Shown: one piece after another, positions 1 through 12,029 of the stretch | Layout of the letters: each line of letters opens with the position of its first letter | How positions within the stretch are numbered: the first letter of the stretch is position 1 | Origin: Ustilaginoidea virens | Lineage: Eukaryota > Ascomycota > Sordariomycetes > Hypocreales > Clavicipitaceae | Direction: 5' to 3' | NCBI RefSeq assembly: GCF_000687475.1 | Contig: NC_057317.1 | Location: 558,001-622,000 of the forward strand | DNA: 64,000 nucleotides | Notes under the pieces: generated by a model | Database searches by the model: none | Told to the model about the DNA's origin: nothing | The model's input: the letters and a program-made list of their open reading frames with translations, nothing else | Position numbers and translations under genes: made by a program

Positions 1-3000
1 TCTATCACAGGCACCTTTTCTTTTCTTTTCTTTTCTTTTCTTTTCTTTTCTTTTTTTTTCCTCCTTTTTTTTTCCTTGCTTTTTTTTTCCCCCTTTTCTC
101 TCTCTCTCCCCCTTTTATCTTGGTGTGAAATTTGCTTGCATCTCTTGGGTCATTCGAACGACAGTTTTACGCTAAAGCGGAGTTGCATATATATTTTATG
201 CGCATGGGCAAATGGATACATGAGACAAACCTGGCAACTGTCTGGTGGTGATTTTTGCGAAGCTGAGAGAGGTGTCCGGTACAGGCCAGCGTGATTGCGA
301 GATCATGTTCGATTCTCAGCATGGTACGGCGCAGAAAAATCGATAACAAAGGTGGGATGAATGCAAACAGAAGGGAGAGTAGAGAACTATGCATCTATAG
401 GTCATCACGGCAGGATCTGGCTGATAAGCATAGTCGCCTTGATCGGCGGTGAAGACTAATTCCATCGCAAGACTAGTTCCATCAACAAACCTGCATCTGG
501 GTGGTTCCATGGCGCAGCGCCAACCTCTCGGTATTGCTCTGCCCAGTTGATGATCTCCTCGTGAGCATGGCAACATGGCGGATAAGAGGCAGCAAACCAA
601 GGTCATGACGTTTGATTAGATGTAGCGTGAGATGAACATGTCTCTCACAAGGCAACGTCGCAGTTGAAGCGCTTGTTTCTGCGGTGCAGCTACCTCGGGG
701 ATGTTTTGGGATGTTTTGCACACGCCCCCGACACACGTTGACGCTCTCGAGCATTTATTTTTTTTTTTTTTTGGCAGGCAATGCAACCTGGGAGAATCAG
801 TAGCATGCGACATATCAAAGGCACGCTGGGGCAGAAATGAAACAGATGCATTCGGGGATGCGCATCAGCCCTTTGTGCCTAACACGACGGCCCAGGCCAT
901 CCATCATATGACGCCGTTTTTCACCCGACGGCCCTCGCAGTCCGACGACATTTGCGAGAAACCCAAGGAAGCGGTTGTGGCCCGGAATTGAAAGAGGAAA
1001 AAGGGGACGGATAATCCCAAATCCAGCATGCGAAGGGAAAATAACCGACCGCAAGCGGCATCGACCGTCGAGTGGTCTCGTCACAACTCAGCAACGGGCT
1101 CGGTACGCCCTTGCTGCTCCGACACGAACCGCTGCGATGGCGTGCTTTCTTTCTCGCACCTTTATTAATCTCCGCCGATGCCGTGCAACAAAACGCTCAC
1201 GTTGAGACAAAGGGGCGTCCCCGCCCCCCCCCCCCCCCCCGTCGCCCGCCTGCAGAGGGCGGGTTGCGCGGGGAACGAGCTTCTTCTCGTCAGAATGACG
1301 GGGCGCGCCAGGAGGGGCGGGTTGTTTGGCGTTTTCGCGGAACTCGTTCATGCATCGTGTTTTTTTGGATGCGGACAGCAAACAGGCGGCGGCGGAGGAG
1401 GAAGGCTGGGCTGTCTCGGTCACGGCTTGCGAATGGCTGGGGGGGAGGGTTTATATTCACGGACTGGAGGGGGCGAGCTTTGTGGCCGTGGGAGCGGCAT
1501 CTACGGCGGAATGCTGGATGGCCTGTCTGACCATGGGGGGGTTGGTGAAGTCGGTTCCGGGTCGGAAGCAAGGGCAGGATCTGATGGGAACTCTGACGAG
1601 CAGTGGTGATGGGCTTGGAGACAGGCCTGGGATGTGAGTCGAGGCTGGGGCAGTGCTCCGTCTACGGAGTACAACGAAGAGTCTTCCCTTTGTTTGCGGG
1701 TTTGTCGTTGTGGTGTTCTTTTTTTTCTTTTCTTCCTTTGCCGCACTAGAGTAATTGTCTTTGTTGAGGGACAAGAACGGGCATCTTCACGGGCACCTTC
1801 ACGGGCATGCAGAGTATGTCGGGGACTGAGCGCGCGCTTGAGTGCAATAACGACGCTACGAACGCAGGAAACACAGGTAGCCCTCCCTCTTGAGACGTCT
1901 TGTTAACCAATCCGGCCTCGTTGTCTCATATCGTTTTCAGGCCTCGGGCGCGGACGAGAGAAAAGCCCTTTCCCAAGATTCTGGAGGCAAAACCCATGCT
2001 TGTGAAGACGGAAATGGAGAGCACGCTCAGGCGTGGCGAGGCTACAAGCGTTCGAGATCTTTGTTGTTGTTCAAATAGCCGGGCCCTGATGCGTACGTAC
2101 GTAGCACGGACAGAGAAGATTGCGGTCTGTCAAAAGAGAGGACAAAGAAGGCCCGAGAAGCAAAGGGAGCGCCATTGAGCCCAGTACCTTCAGTTACCAC
2201 TTGACATCTGGCGCAACGCCGTCAGATGGGCACGGAGGCAGGAGAGCGCAGCAAAAAGCGCAATGCATCATCACAAGCTTAAGCCAAGCCATAGGAGCTC
2301 AAGGCGTTGATGCGACGGGTGCCCTTTTCGCAGCGAGATACCACGTTGCTTCGTATTTCTTACTACAGTGGGCGGTTTTTCGCCATGCAGATAACCCGCA
2401 AGCTTGGTTGGTGTATGTTGGAACGTGTTGAGCGTTTGCCATGCGCATAGTGCGCTAGATTTACCGGTGCGTCAATAAAAGCGCTCTTGGGGGTTCCTTT
2501 TCCTCCCACCTGGCTCATGAGATAGTGCCGTTCCGTGGCCATGTCAAATGTCCAAGTAGCTGCGGAGCGCGCCTTGTTCTTGATCCACCACGACGTGACC
2601 GCGGACGGAGGCGGATGTTGTGATATTGTGCAGAGGCAGCACAGATGGCTCGTCTCGTAGGGGGGGAAGGGGGGGGAAGGGGGCTGGCTCGGTGCCTAAC
2701 ATCAATAATCAAGGAATGGAACTGGGATTGTTAATACAGACCAAGGACACCGGAAAAGGAGATACACCGACTGTTCAAAGGATTCCGCCGTCATATGCCG
2801 CAGCATGGCCGGCCAATATGCGGCCATGGAGCACAGTGGAGCTGCCGATATCACAAAAGGTGCATGTGGTTGGATCAATCATTCGTTGCTCACAAGCCCT
2901 ACCCGAGGAGGGCTGGCCCCCAGAGCAGTCTTGGGATCAGCCATGATGGTTGGTGGGATGCTGCTTGTAACTACGCAGCCACTCGCCGAGGCTAAGATGA

Positions 3001-3020
3001 GGGCCGCTCTGGTGCTCCAG

Positions 3021-3076
3021 AGAGTCCAGAGTCCAGAGCCCAGAGCCCAGAGCCCAGAGCCCAGAGTCCAGAGTCC
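3021..3076. repeat. 7-bp tandem repeat (CCAGAGY)
   Basis: About eight copies of a 7-bp unit, CCAGAGT or CCAGAGC, lie head to tail. The C variants are grouped in the centre and the T variants at both ends, as expected if the array grew by internal duplication. Confidence 0.9.
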
Positions 3077-3460
3077 TGACGCAGCATGTCACCAGGTTGG
3101 CGGGTGAGGCTCTGACTGGGGTGATGAGTGTCTTGGATGCTGGTGAACTGGTGATGCCACCGTGGGGGTCACCATTGAACGGCAGGGCCGAACCCGTCAC
3201 GGCCTTTTTTTCCCTGGGAAGTGGCATGGCCACGCGGCGGCGACAAGCGAAAAGGCTAAATGGCTGGGATGATCACGTCGCATTGCGCATTTGGCGGGGA
3301 AACTATTACAACTTGGGCGTGTTGTGTGTCTGGCAGTCGGGGTCAGCGTGGTCAGGTGGCGAGCAAAGACGGGTAAAGATGGGTAAAGAGTAAAGATGGT
3401 GGAGGACGGACTGGAGTGAGTGCGTGTGTGTGTGTATGGTGGTTGTGTGTGGTGTGTTGT

Positions 3461-3580
3461 CTGAGTGGTTGTGTCTGAGTGGTTGTGTCTGAGAGTGGTG
3501 TGAGTGGTTGTGAGTGGTTGTGAGTGGTTGTGAGTGGTTGTGAGTGGTTGTGAGTGGTTGTGAGTGGTTGTGAGTGGGGC
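3461..3580. repeat. 10-bp minisatellite (TGAGTGGTTG)
   Basis: Seven perfect copies of TGAGTGGTTG run from 3501 to 3570. Degenerate copies (TGTCTGAGTGGT and similar) precede them, and a TG-dinucleotide stretch lies upstream at about 3421-3435. No gene overlaps it. Confidence 0.9.
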
Positions 3581-4752
3581 AAGTGGGGGTGTTTGAGACA
3601 TTGACCCCATAGACATCGACCTTGGCCATAGAACTCAACACTTGTTGAACCACAAGTCGATTGGTGGGGTCGCGGGGAAGCTGGCTTCAAGTTGGCAAAG
3701 TTGCTCTTTCCCAAATAACGTCAACTAGTACGGAACGGTAATGTACGTAACGGGGGCTGGGAGCTGGGGTGGTTGGTGCTCAGAGGAAGGAGGAAGGGGG
3801 AAGGGGGAAGGAGGTAGTCGGTACGCTGCCTCCAGATACTCCGTACATACCTACCTTACCTAAGGTAGGTAGGTACCTTCCTGTCTTTAACCATCTGGGT
3901 TGATTGGCTGTCCGACAGGTCGCAGAAGCGCGGGCGGGAGAGCCAGGCTAGGGAGTACATCAGGCAAACCCGCTGGGCTGTTTCTCCCAACTCCTGCAAG
4001 TTCAATGTTCGGAAATGCTATGCTGCCTCGTCTCGCTCGTCTCGCTTGATGGGCTACGGCCATGGCAATGACCGAGGGAGGACGCCATGCGCTTTTCCCT
4101 GCTTGCAAGCTTGTCTTGTCCTATCCAGAGGCTGGGTTGTGCTCCTGTGACGCGAGACGCGACGGGGTCTTCGGCCTGCCTGTGCCAGAACAGAAAGCTA
4201 CTGCGGCGCTCGAATGGACTTGCTCCGTAAACGACTATCCGACCAGCGAGAAGCAAGAATGGGCCAACTCGGTAGCAGTTGGGCACGACATGGAAACAAT
4301 GAGACCCTATCTGGTGGCCATGGTTGGCCTTGTGCCACAGAAATAGCAAATAGGAAGCCAAGGCCGTCGTCAAGCACTAAACCCCAAAGTTCGCCGTCAC
4401 CCCAATCACCGGGCCTTTCCAACGCCGGATGATTGATTTGCCTTGCGGTTGATCGGTGTGGCTCAGAGGCACAAGCGCTCTAACCTGAGGCAAGTCCGGG
4501 GGATGGTCCCTTGGTCGGTCCAAGGCTGACACCCAGGAACCGAGTTGAGAAGGATATGCGCCGTCCGGAGTAGAAAGCCTGGCAAAGTGAAATCAACGGC
4601 CAGATGGGCCGTTTCTGCCCAACCTCGCACCCCATGCACCACCCAAAAGCGGGCTCAAACCCTACCAACGAGGTCATAGTGGTTGAGGCTTGGCTGTCAG
4701 TGGCTCATTCTGGTCATGATATCGTATGTCTTTTTTTTTTTTCCTTTTTTTC

Positions 4753-4753
<1 letters not shown>

Positions 4754-4784
<31 letters not shown>
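4754..4784. repeat. 31-bp poly-C homopolymer
   Basis: An uninterrupted run of about 31 C follows a T-rich stretch. It is the longest C/G run in the window and its exact length may be affected by sequencing. Confidence 0.85.
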
Positions 4785-4786
<2 letters not shown>

Positions 4787-6750
4787 CGCTCCGTCTCGCG
4801 GACTTGACCCGGTGAGGGCAATACGACGGGACTCTCGCATTTTGGTTGATCTGTTGTTGACCAGACCGTGTACTGGCCGACGGAAACGACGGAAACAACG
4901 CCACGAGCAATGCCAGAGAGGGTCATGGAGACTTTGTCGTTTGCCAAGAAGCTCGGGCAAGTCTGGCCTACTACAGTTGGTAGTGTACCGTGTATGTGCG
5001 GATTTGTCTCGGCCCTTTCCTGGATACCATGACGAATCGATCGCTTGACATGCAGCATCCGGAAGCTTTGAACGGTTGCTGTGTTCGGCACGACCAAGCG
5101 GTAAATCAAGGCTAGGCTACTCGACAACTTGGCACTTGGCTTTGATGCCGCGGCACCAGACAGCCAAGTACAAATCTAGCAGTGGCCAACCTATGTACCT
5201 AACCTAAAGCATTACGGCGGGCGGCGGACAGGTGGTCCAGAGAGAAACAGTCTCCGTTGCAAGACACTGAAAGAAACAGAAAAGAGATGTCGGTTCATGA
5301 CCGTGGCCCTCGAATCCGACTTGCAGCCGTTGTCGGATTTGGCCGTTTCGATATGAATTTTCCAACAAACCGCAAGGGTAGCCGTTCTGCAGCACAAGGG
5401 CTGTGCCTGTGCCACTCATGATGTACGTACTCCGTATGCGGAGATTCAAGCCACCTGCTTCACAGGGTCCGGCCGGTGGATACCTACCCAAATTCTGCAG
5501 GCTTCACACACAGACCACACGGACATGTCTTCTTCTTGTGAGGATTGCCAGGCGTGTGTCAGATCCAAGCAACCAGACGGTTCTTGTCTAGGGTCCATCC
5601 ATTGGGCGGTGAGCCGTGCCGCGGTCATGGCGAGAATAAGATCCGTCCGCCTGGTGTCAGTCTATTATTAGGGACCCAAGGTACCTAACCTAACCTAGCT
5701 GGGTACCTTGTCCGTGGGTTTACTGCCTACGGACATGGGCAAGCGAATGAATAAGCGCCTGAACGATTCTTGTAGCAGCCAGGATTGACTGGATGCCACA
5801 AATCCATCTCATCTCACCATCTCCGGGCGGCCAATGAAGGAGGGCTGCTGCTTGAAGCTTGCACATGCCTTCTTCCTCTCTCCTACACGAGGTGCCTCGG
5901 GAGGTGCGTTGAACACTTGGGGATTTGGGCGCGTGCGTCTTGGGCGGGAAGCTTGGGCGGGTACCAGCACTACCAGTACCGCACGCAGCTGGTTATCTAC
6001 ATATCATTGAGGCAAGATGCCCAACTGCAAGGTGCAGGGCGCTCCAGTCCGAGTCTCGAGTCTGAGCTCAAGCTCTGGTCTTGTCTGGTCTGGTCTGGTC
6101 TGGTGCTAATGAGCCAATCAGCAGCGGTTGCAGGATCCACCTCGGCCCTTGAAGTTTTCTAGCCGTCCCGCATGGCGGCGGACGGGAACTGCCATCTATC
6201 GGTTTCCCATCTTTGTTCTGTCTAGCGTCTGGTACCTAATATCTGGTAGCAGCATGGCGATACGAGCGATGCACGACTACCGCTGGCTCGGCGCGGGACT
6301 AGGGAGGGACTAGGCAGACGGTCTAGTCGCGGATTACCCGCGCACGCAGGCTTCAACGCTGTTGGCGCGAGGGAGGAAGCGCTCGCCAGAGACGAAGATG
6401 CATGACACGACTAGATGTGCCTGGGAAAAGCCATTTGATGGCTGAGTACGGATACCTAGGTATGGTGACTCCCAAGGATGGCACTAGATGGCTGGGTGGG
6501 GGGTGGGGGGCTTCATTCGCAACCAGTGACCACAAGTGCCTTCTGGCGGCACTCCCTCTGTGGAGCTGCTTCTCGCCCGCAACGTCCCCCCACATTGCAC
6601 GCCCCCCAGCAAGCGATTGACCTGCTATTGATGCTATTGATGTAGTCCGTACCTACCTAGGTTAGGTAGGTATTTAACGTATACATGCAGCTACATGCAC
6701 CCGGGTGCCGGTATGAGGTAGGCTCAGTGCTGTCTGCTAGGCTGTGAGTG

Positions 6751-6780
6751 TCCCGCCCTGTCCCGCCCTGTCCCGCCCTG
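6751..6780. repeat. 10-bp tandem repeat (TCCCGCCCTG)
   Basis: Three perfect copies of TCCCGCCCTG are followed by a degenerate partial copy. The region is non-coding. Confidence 0.85.
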
Positions 6781-7200
6781 TCCCGTCCCGTGCTGTCTGG
6801 TCTGTCCTCCCGGGTCCGCAGCAGTCTGGTGTCTGGTGTCTGGACACCCCCGGGCCCCAACACCCCCCATGCCCATGCCTGGCTTCCCGCTGCTCGCTGA
6901 CCGGACCACATGCTTGTTACATGTACGGAGTACCCAGGGCCGTCTGGTATGGTATGTCATGAATCCCTCAGTTCAACACTGATTTGCCAGGTGCCACCAT
7001 TCGCACACAGTTCAGAACCAGCTACCTATACCTGTACCTACCTCCTCGTAGTGCTCCGCACATGCCAGTTGACCCAGCCCCATGCCTATAGGTACCTAAG
7101 GTGACTCTAGTAGGTACCTAAGGTAGGAAGGTACCCAAGGCTCCTACAGGTACGGTAGGAGGTAGGTTGCAGCCTTCAGTACCTCCAATCTGCAATCTGC

Positions 7201-8236
7201 TCAAACGCCGGCGCAGACTACCACCACAGGTACATAACCAATCTGCCTCCTCCTCCTCCCCCTCTTAATTTGCGTGCGTCTGCCTCTCATCGCCAACCGA
7301 TCTGTTGACTCTATTCCCTCTTCTCTGCCTGATTCTCTGCTCGATCAAGGCCTTGCTGCTTCTCTTCTCTCCATCACGAATAGCAACAGCCTATGAGTCT
7401 TGAAACTACTGTCGACCACTTCTCAACAACTCGTCCGCCCCGTCGTCTGCTCTGCCCGCTTGCAGATAACCGAAAGCGAAAAGCCCCCGCCAATTCCCGC
7501 CTGGAACGGGTGCTCACAAGTGCCTTACTTCGCCACGCATAGCCCCCCTGCACAGTCCTTAAGTCTTTCAAGTAGACGAAAAAGGAAGCGGCAGAAGAAG
7601 AAAAAGAAGCAGCAGAAGGAGTAGAGGAAGCAGAAAAAGTAGAAGGAGTAGAAGAAGTAGAAGAAGTAGAAGAAGAAGAAAAGACGCAAAAAACCTCCAA
7701 ATTGCGTGAGTGGTTCCCCTCCTGCTTCCCACGCATTGTCTCCCGCATCTTCCATTCCCTTGCCAAGTCAGTATCCGTCTTGGTTCACTACGAAGGTGTT
7801 TTTTTCTTTTCCTTTCCTTTTTTTTATTCGTACTTTCGTTTTTTTTTTATTTTGCCGCTCCATCCCGAGGCCGGGTCTGATGCCTTGCACTTGGGGGCTT
7901 TGCTTGCCCTTCTCTGCATCCCATTGCCCCAATCACATCGGGCAAACTTTATACTGGCACAACAGGAAGACCTGATTGTGCTTCTATTAACGCGCAGTGG
8001 AGTATTGTTCATGCGTTGGTAGGCTCCATTGACAGGCCCTGAGCTGTTTCAGCGGTTTGCCTCTTGTCCTCAACTAACATGGACTCCCCCACTGATAGGC
8101 CAAGACTTTCGAGATTCGGCATCACCAAACATTGTCCCAGTCGTCGTCGTTGGACCGACAGACTCTTTGCATCGCCTAGGTCCTTGTACGGGGAGTAAAA
8201 AGACCCGGCATTTCTCGGTCACCTCTCTTGCCTGCC
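7201..8236 (+). promoter_or_regulatory. Promoter and long leader of bZIP gene
   Basis: This stretch precedes the bZIP start codon. It is strongly pyrimidine-rich from about 7245 to 7380 (CCTCCTCCT and CTCTTCTCT-like runs), typical of transcription start regions and leaders in filamentous fungi. A GAAGAAGTAGAAGAAG-like tract lies at about 7570-7690, followed by T-rich DNA at 7800-7855. Several short upstream frames are present. A spliced leader or upstream-ORF control is possible but cannot be shown without transcript data. Confidence 0.45.
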
Positions 8237-10179
8237 ATGACGACACAATTATCCATGCAGCCGTTTTATAGATCACCGCTTGTTGTGGATACTCGTCATG
8301 CGCAGCAAAAGTACTTCAAAGAAGATGACAGGGGCGGAATGCTTGAGGACGGCTCTCTTGAGCACGGGACAATCGACTCTGGCCTAGAGCTTTCACCACC
8401 AATGATCAACAGCCGGAGAGAATCTTTTGCCATGGGCACAACGCTCTTCTCTCCCAAAGCCGAGGACTGGCAGTCCGTGGACATGCAGTCGGTACCATCC
8501 AACCCCTTTGCAGACCAGAGCGGAGGAAACAATGCGCCAAATCTTAATCCCTTCATGCGACTAGACCCGTCGCACGGCCACGTCTTCTCCCCACAGGCAA
8601 GTCCCTGGGATGTGAACAACACCGCGGGCTCTCACAACGTCATGCATCAGTTCAACCATGTGCAAGGCGCCTTTGATGCCAGCGCTTCCATTTTTCAAAG
8701 ACCTGTGCAGAATCATAACCCTTTTAGCAATGCTGGAGCCATGTTTGCTGCTTTGGGGAATGAAGACCAGCCCTTGCCGACCTCTCCCGAAAAGGAGTGG
8801 ATGCTTCCCGTCCAGACGCTGAGCAAGAAGATGCAGCCTGGCAGCCCCATGATTCGGTCCCACAACGAGCTTCGACGGGGAGACGGCATCAGGAAGAAGA
8901 ACGCACGGTTCGAAATTCCAGTGGAACGCAATCTGAGCAATATCGACTCTCTCATTGCCCAATCTACCGACGACCAGGAGATCAAAGAGCTGAAGCAACA
9001 GAAGCGCCTTCTCAGGAATCGCCAAGCAGCGTAAGTCATTGAATTGAAAAACCACTTTTTGTTGCTCTTGGCAGAATCGCCACTAACTTAAAAATTGGTT
9101 TCAACAGTCTTGATTCGAGGCAACGGAAGAAGCAACACACAGAACGCCTGGAAGATGAAAAGAAACAGTTTACATCCGTCATCAGCGACATGGAAGAGGA
9201 GGTGGCGTCTCTGAAGGAAAAGTTCGACATGCTCATGCAGGAGAAGAATTCTCTCGTGGGTTACATTGACAGATTGACAATGGAAAAGGATGACATGATC
9301 CGCACGCACACTCTGGAGAGTGGTGAGCTGCGCAAGAAAGTCAACGTCCTCACGGAGCACGTGCAGCGGCTTGAAAGCCAAACGTTGATTGCTTCCGGCC
9401 CCGGAGGAAACGATGGCTATTCTGACAGCTATGACGGCATGGAAGGCATCGGCATGCCCGGGTCCTGGGACAGCTCGACGTTTGCACACGAGTACTCGGC
9501 GGAGCAGCCCAAGTCGAGGCATCAAATGTCGCTCGTCCCGGCCAAGAAGAGCAGCGAGAACACGGCATCCTCCGAGTGCGACAAGGGCTCTTCCCAGGGA
9601 GGTCTCTTGTTCATGCTGTTCCTCGTCGGCGCGTTTGTCATGTCCAGCCGCTCCACGCCAGCTATTCCCCGTGTGTCTGAAGATGTCCGCGCCGCCTCTG
9701 CGACGCTTCTGGACAACGTTCTCAAGGATGCCGGCATAAGCTCGCAGGCAACGGGCATCCAGGCTATCCCTCCCCAGCCCTCCGGCAGCGAGTGGATTCA
9801 TACGGGCATCAGCGACATCAGCATGGACACTGGGACCTCCATGCTGGAGGAGCTCGGCGACTCGTTGACCCAGCCGAGCCAGGAGCAGATGAATGAGCAC
9901 ATCTTTTCGCTGTCGGCGGCGCAGTACGACGGCGTGAGCAACCACGAGTTTCTGCAGAACGCCCCAAACGCGCCGGGACGAAGTACCAGCCAAGGCCGCA
10001 GGAACCTGGCGGAAGCTCTGGCGGCCATGCGTGTGGCTAGCAAGCACGATGGCGCCGCCGAGGTGTATACGCGATCGCTTCTCTGGGATCAAATCCCGAA
10101 TGATGTTGTACGAAACTTTGCAAAAATGGTTGCCGAGAGCAACAACGCCCATGATGAGCAGGAATGCGACGAAGCATAA
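8237..10179 (+). CDS. meaB: bZIP transcription factor, MeaB-like, with putative membrane segment
   Basis: Two exons, 8237-9030 and 9108-10179, are joined across a GTAAGT...CAG intron with a CTAAC branch point, giving 621 residues. The intron splits the basic region, whose joined sequence contains NRQAALDSRQRKK from N261, the N-x2-AA-x2-SR pattern of bZIP basic regions. A leucine-zipper coiled coil follows to about residue 345. The basic region and the following KQHTERLED block are, from memory, closest to the fungal MeaB group, which is linked to nitrogen metabolite repression; the family is certain, that name only probable. The first 230 residues are low-complexity with Asn-Pro-Phe repeats. 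Residues about 429-445 (GGLLFMLFLVGAFVMSS) form an uninterrupted hydrophobic stretch, followed by about 175 residues. The ATG at 8237 is the first in frame. Confidence 0.85.
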
Positions 10180-10735
10180 TGATGACGACATGATATGATA
10201 CAGCAAAACGAATCTCACGATGATGAAACTCTTACGGCCTCGCAACACGAAATGACAGTGATGTTTTCATGTTTACATGATTCTTTTTTTTTTTTTTTTC
10301 TTTTCTGTTTTTTTCTGTTTTTTTTTTTTTTTTTTTTTCCATTCTTCTGCCGATCAGCTCGGCTTCTTTCGCTTTTCCTGCTCTCTCCCATGTCTTTTTA
10401 GCTTCCTCTCAACTCAACAAGGTCCCTGCCATGTTTCGACTGTGTGCCCTGATGCGCACGGTTCAATCAATCAGACAAACTGCTCACGCATCAAAGTTTT
10501 CGATTTCGCACCGACACCCGTCTTGACAGGATGGGGCCGATGCCGGTTGGGTTCCTGTTGCTTATTTCGGCGAGCGCGCATTTCGGCGAGCGCGTAGCGT
10601 ATTTCAGCGAGCGAGCGTTGTTTTTGTCTCTTTGCCGTTTTGTGGATATCTGCAATTTCGTTGGCCACGTAGGGTTCTTGGTTTTTTCCAGCCTCATGTC
10701 GTTTCTACTAGTCTAGAGATATGGCATCATGATTG

Positions 10736-10820
10736 ACCACGTTGGATGTAGCTATTCCCTCAGGCGTGACGATGTGGCACCGCGAGTAACCACGTTGCAT
10801 GTGGTTATCCCCCCAGGCGT
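10736..10820. repeat. Pair of 32-bp imperfect direct repeats
   Basis: The segments 10736-10767 and 10789-10820 both begin ACCACGTTG and end CAGGCGT, and differ at only a few positions. They are 53 bp apart in non-coding DNA. Confidence 0.7.
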
Positions 10821-11100
10821 ATTTTTACGAACGTCTCTGTTGAGGATTGTCGAGGGCCGGGTAGGCTGCAGATTGGGGATTGGTCCGTCAATCGTTGGTT
10901 CATGGCCGGCGTGGGTGGTACATATGTATTGACAGTACCTGTGATGGCTGCTGCCTGGCATAGTCGCGTCGGTAGCCGCCGCAAAACAGCTGCTAGAATT
11001 GGTCTCATGTAGCTGCTACGTATGAGGTACGTCGTACAGTCTGGTCCCTTGGCAGTCTGCGTCTTGCCTGCCGCCGCATCTGCCCGTCTCGTCATGCTGC

Positions 11101-11224
11101 AACGCAACGCACTGCACTGCACTGCACTGCACTGCACTGCACGGCACGGCACGGCACGGCACCGCACCGCACCGCACCGCACCGCACCGCACCGCACCGC
11201 ACCGCACCGCACCGCACCGCACCG
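11101..11224. repeat. Four-block pentanucleotide array
   Basis: A 124-bp array of 5-bp units changes in blocks: AACGC x2, ACTGC x6, ACGGC x4, then ACCGC x12 plus a partial unit. All units are variants of one pentamer differing at one or two bases, and each block is internally perfect. Confidence 0.95.
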
Positions 11225-12029
11225 TGATAAATGCATCAGATAATTCAGTATTTCCCACACGATGCATTTCCATCATCGTTTCCCGGGCCGGGGGGTCCTG
11301 CCGGGGAGTCCTGCCGGGGGCCGCGGGCTGCTTCGCACGGCCCTGCTTCCGCTTAAGCATGGCATGGCATGCATGCATGGCAGAGCCTCACCGCTTTCCA
11401 CACGGCAGGTCCTCTCAGCCTCTACATCTCCGCGCAGCAGGGATTGCCGACACCAAATATCGCAATTGACACGACTTGCTGGTCTTTTTTACTATTCTAC
11501 TGACTAGTTCTCGAATGATTGAGATTCTGAGGTAGGTAGGTACCGAGGTGCTTAGTCGCTGGGCGATTCTGCGTCCCAGGACCAGAGACGGCCTCGCTGG
11601 ATCCCAAGCAGGCACCGGGGGCAGCGGGAAAGAATGGACACGCCCCGTTTCCGCTTTGCCTTGCGCCGCCCGTCTTTGCAGTATCGACTCCAGGCAAAGC
11701 TCCGCTTCCCCGGTCGGTGCTCTTTGCAGGGCCGGCACGGGGTTTTTGCAGCGCTACGGGATGCTCGATTGCAGCACGCACAGGAGGAATCTCGTCGGCC
11801 AAGTTGGGTGCATTCGCTGAAACTTGGGCAGTCATGCGCACGCAGGCTGGGCGGAACCGTGCCTCGTCCGCGTCATGTTTCTTCTACATTGTCGGAGCCG
11901 GGACTCGAATCAAGAAGGCGGGTTTTCTGTTTTCTTTCTTTCCCTTTTTTATTATAAAAAAAAAAAAAAAGGAAATGAAAAAAAAAAAAAGGAGCGGGAA
12001 AAATGCGCGGGATTTGCTGCTTCCCATCA

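Larger units (their letters stand above)
1..7200. other. Gene-poor low-complexity region
   Basis: No coding region can be supported here. Open frames are short, overlap on both strands, and show no recognisable domain or plausible chain of splice sites. The DNA has a T-rich left edge, homopolymer runs, several short tandem repeats (listed separately) and many copies of two palindrome types built on GGTACCTA and TACTCCGTA. Near-palindromic GGTA/TACC blocks occur around 3848-3882, 5680-5706, 6650-6672 and 7090-7140. It could hold promoters, non-coding transcripts or decayed repeats, but the sequence alone does not show this. Confidence 0.6.
10180..12029. other. Intergenic region between convergent genes
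   Basis: This 1.85-kb gap separates the 3' ends of the bZIP and Nif1-like genes. It holds T-runs at 10284-10340, GCGAGCGCG-type repeats at about 10567-10617, a pair of 32-bp direct repeats, a four-block pentanucleotide array and A-runs at 11957-11990. The sequence GGGACTCGAATC near 11902 resembles a reverse-strand tRNA T-loop, but no tRNA fold can be built around it. No gene is supported. Confidence 0.6.

Noticed and set aside
3461..3580. Telomere-like repeat
   Set aside because: The unit TGAGTGGTTG is not the fungal TTAGGG repeat and lies inside the window between unique sequences.
7374..7766. Ser/Thr-rich reverse frame upstream of the bZIP gene
   Set aside because: It is a translation of a GAAGAAGTAGAAG-type repeat, so low complexity rather than a gene.
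9088..10248. 386-codon reverse frame across the bZIP exon 2
   Set aside because: The plus strand encodes a clear bZIP zipper; the reverse product has no domain and no good start context.
11101..11224. CRISPR-like repeat array
   Set aside because: The units are 5 bp with no spacers and the genome is eukaryotic; it is a microsatellite.
11890..11925. Reverse-strand GGGACTCGAATC resembling a tRNA T-loop
   Set aside because: No matching T stem, anticodon arm or acceptor stem can be built from the flanking A-rich sequence.
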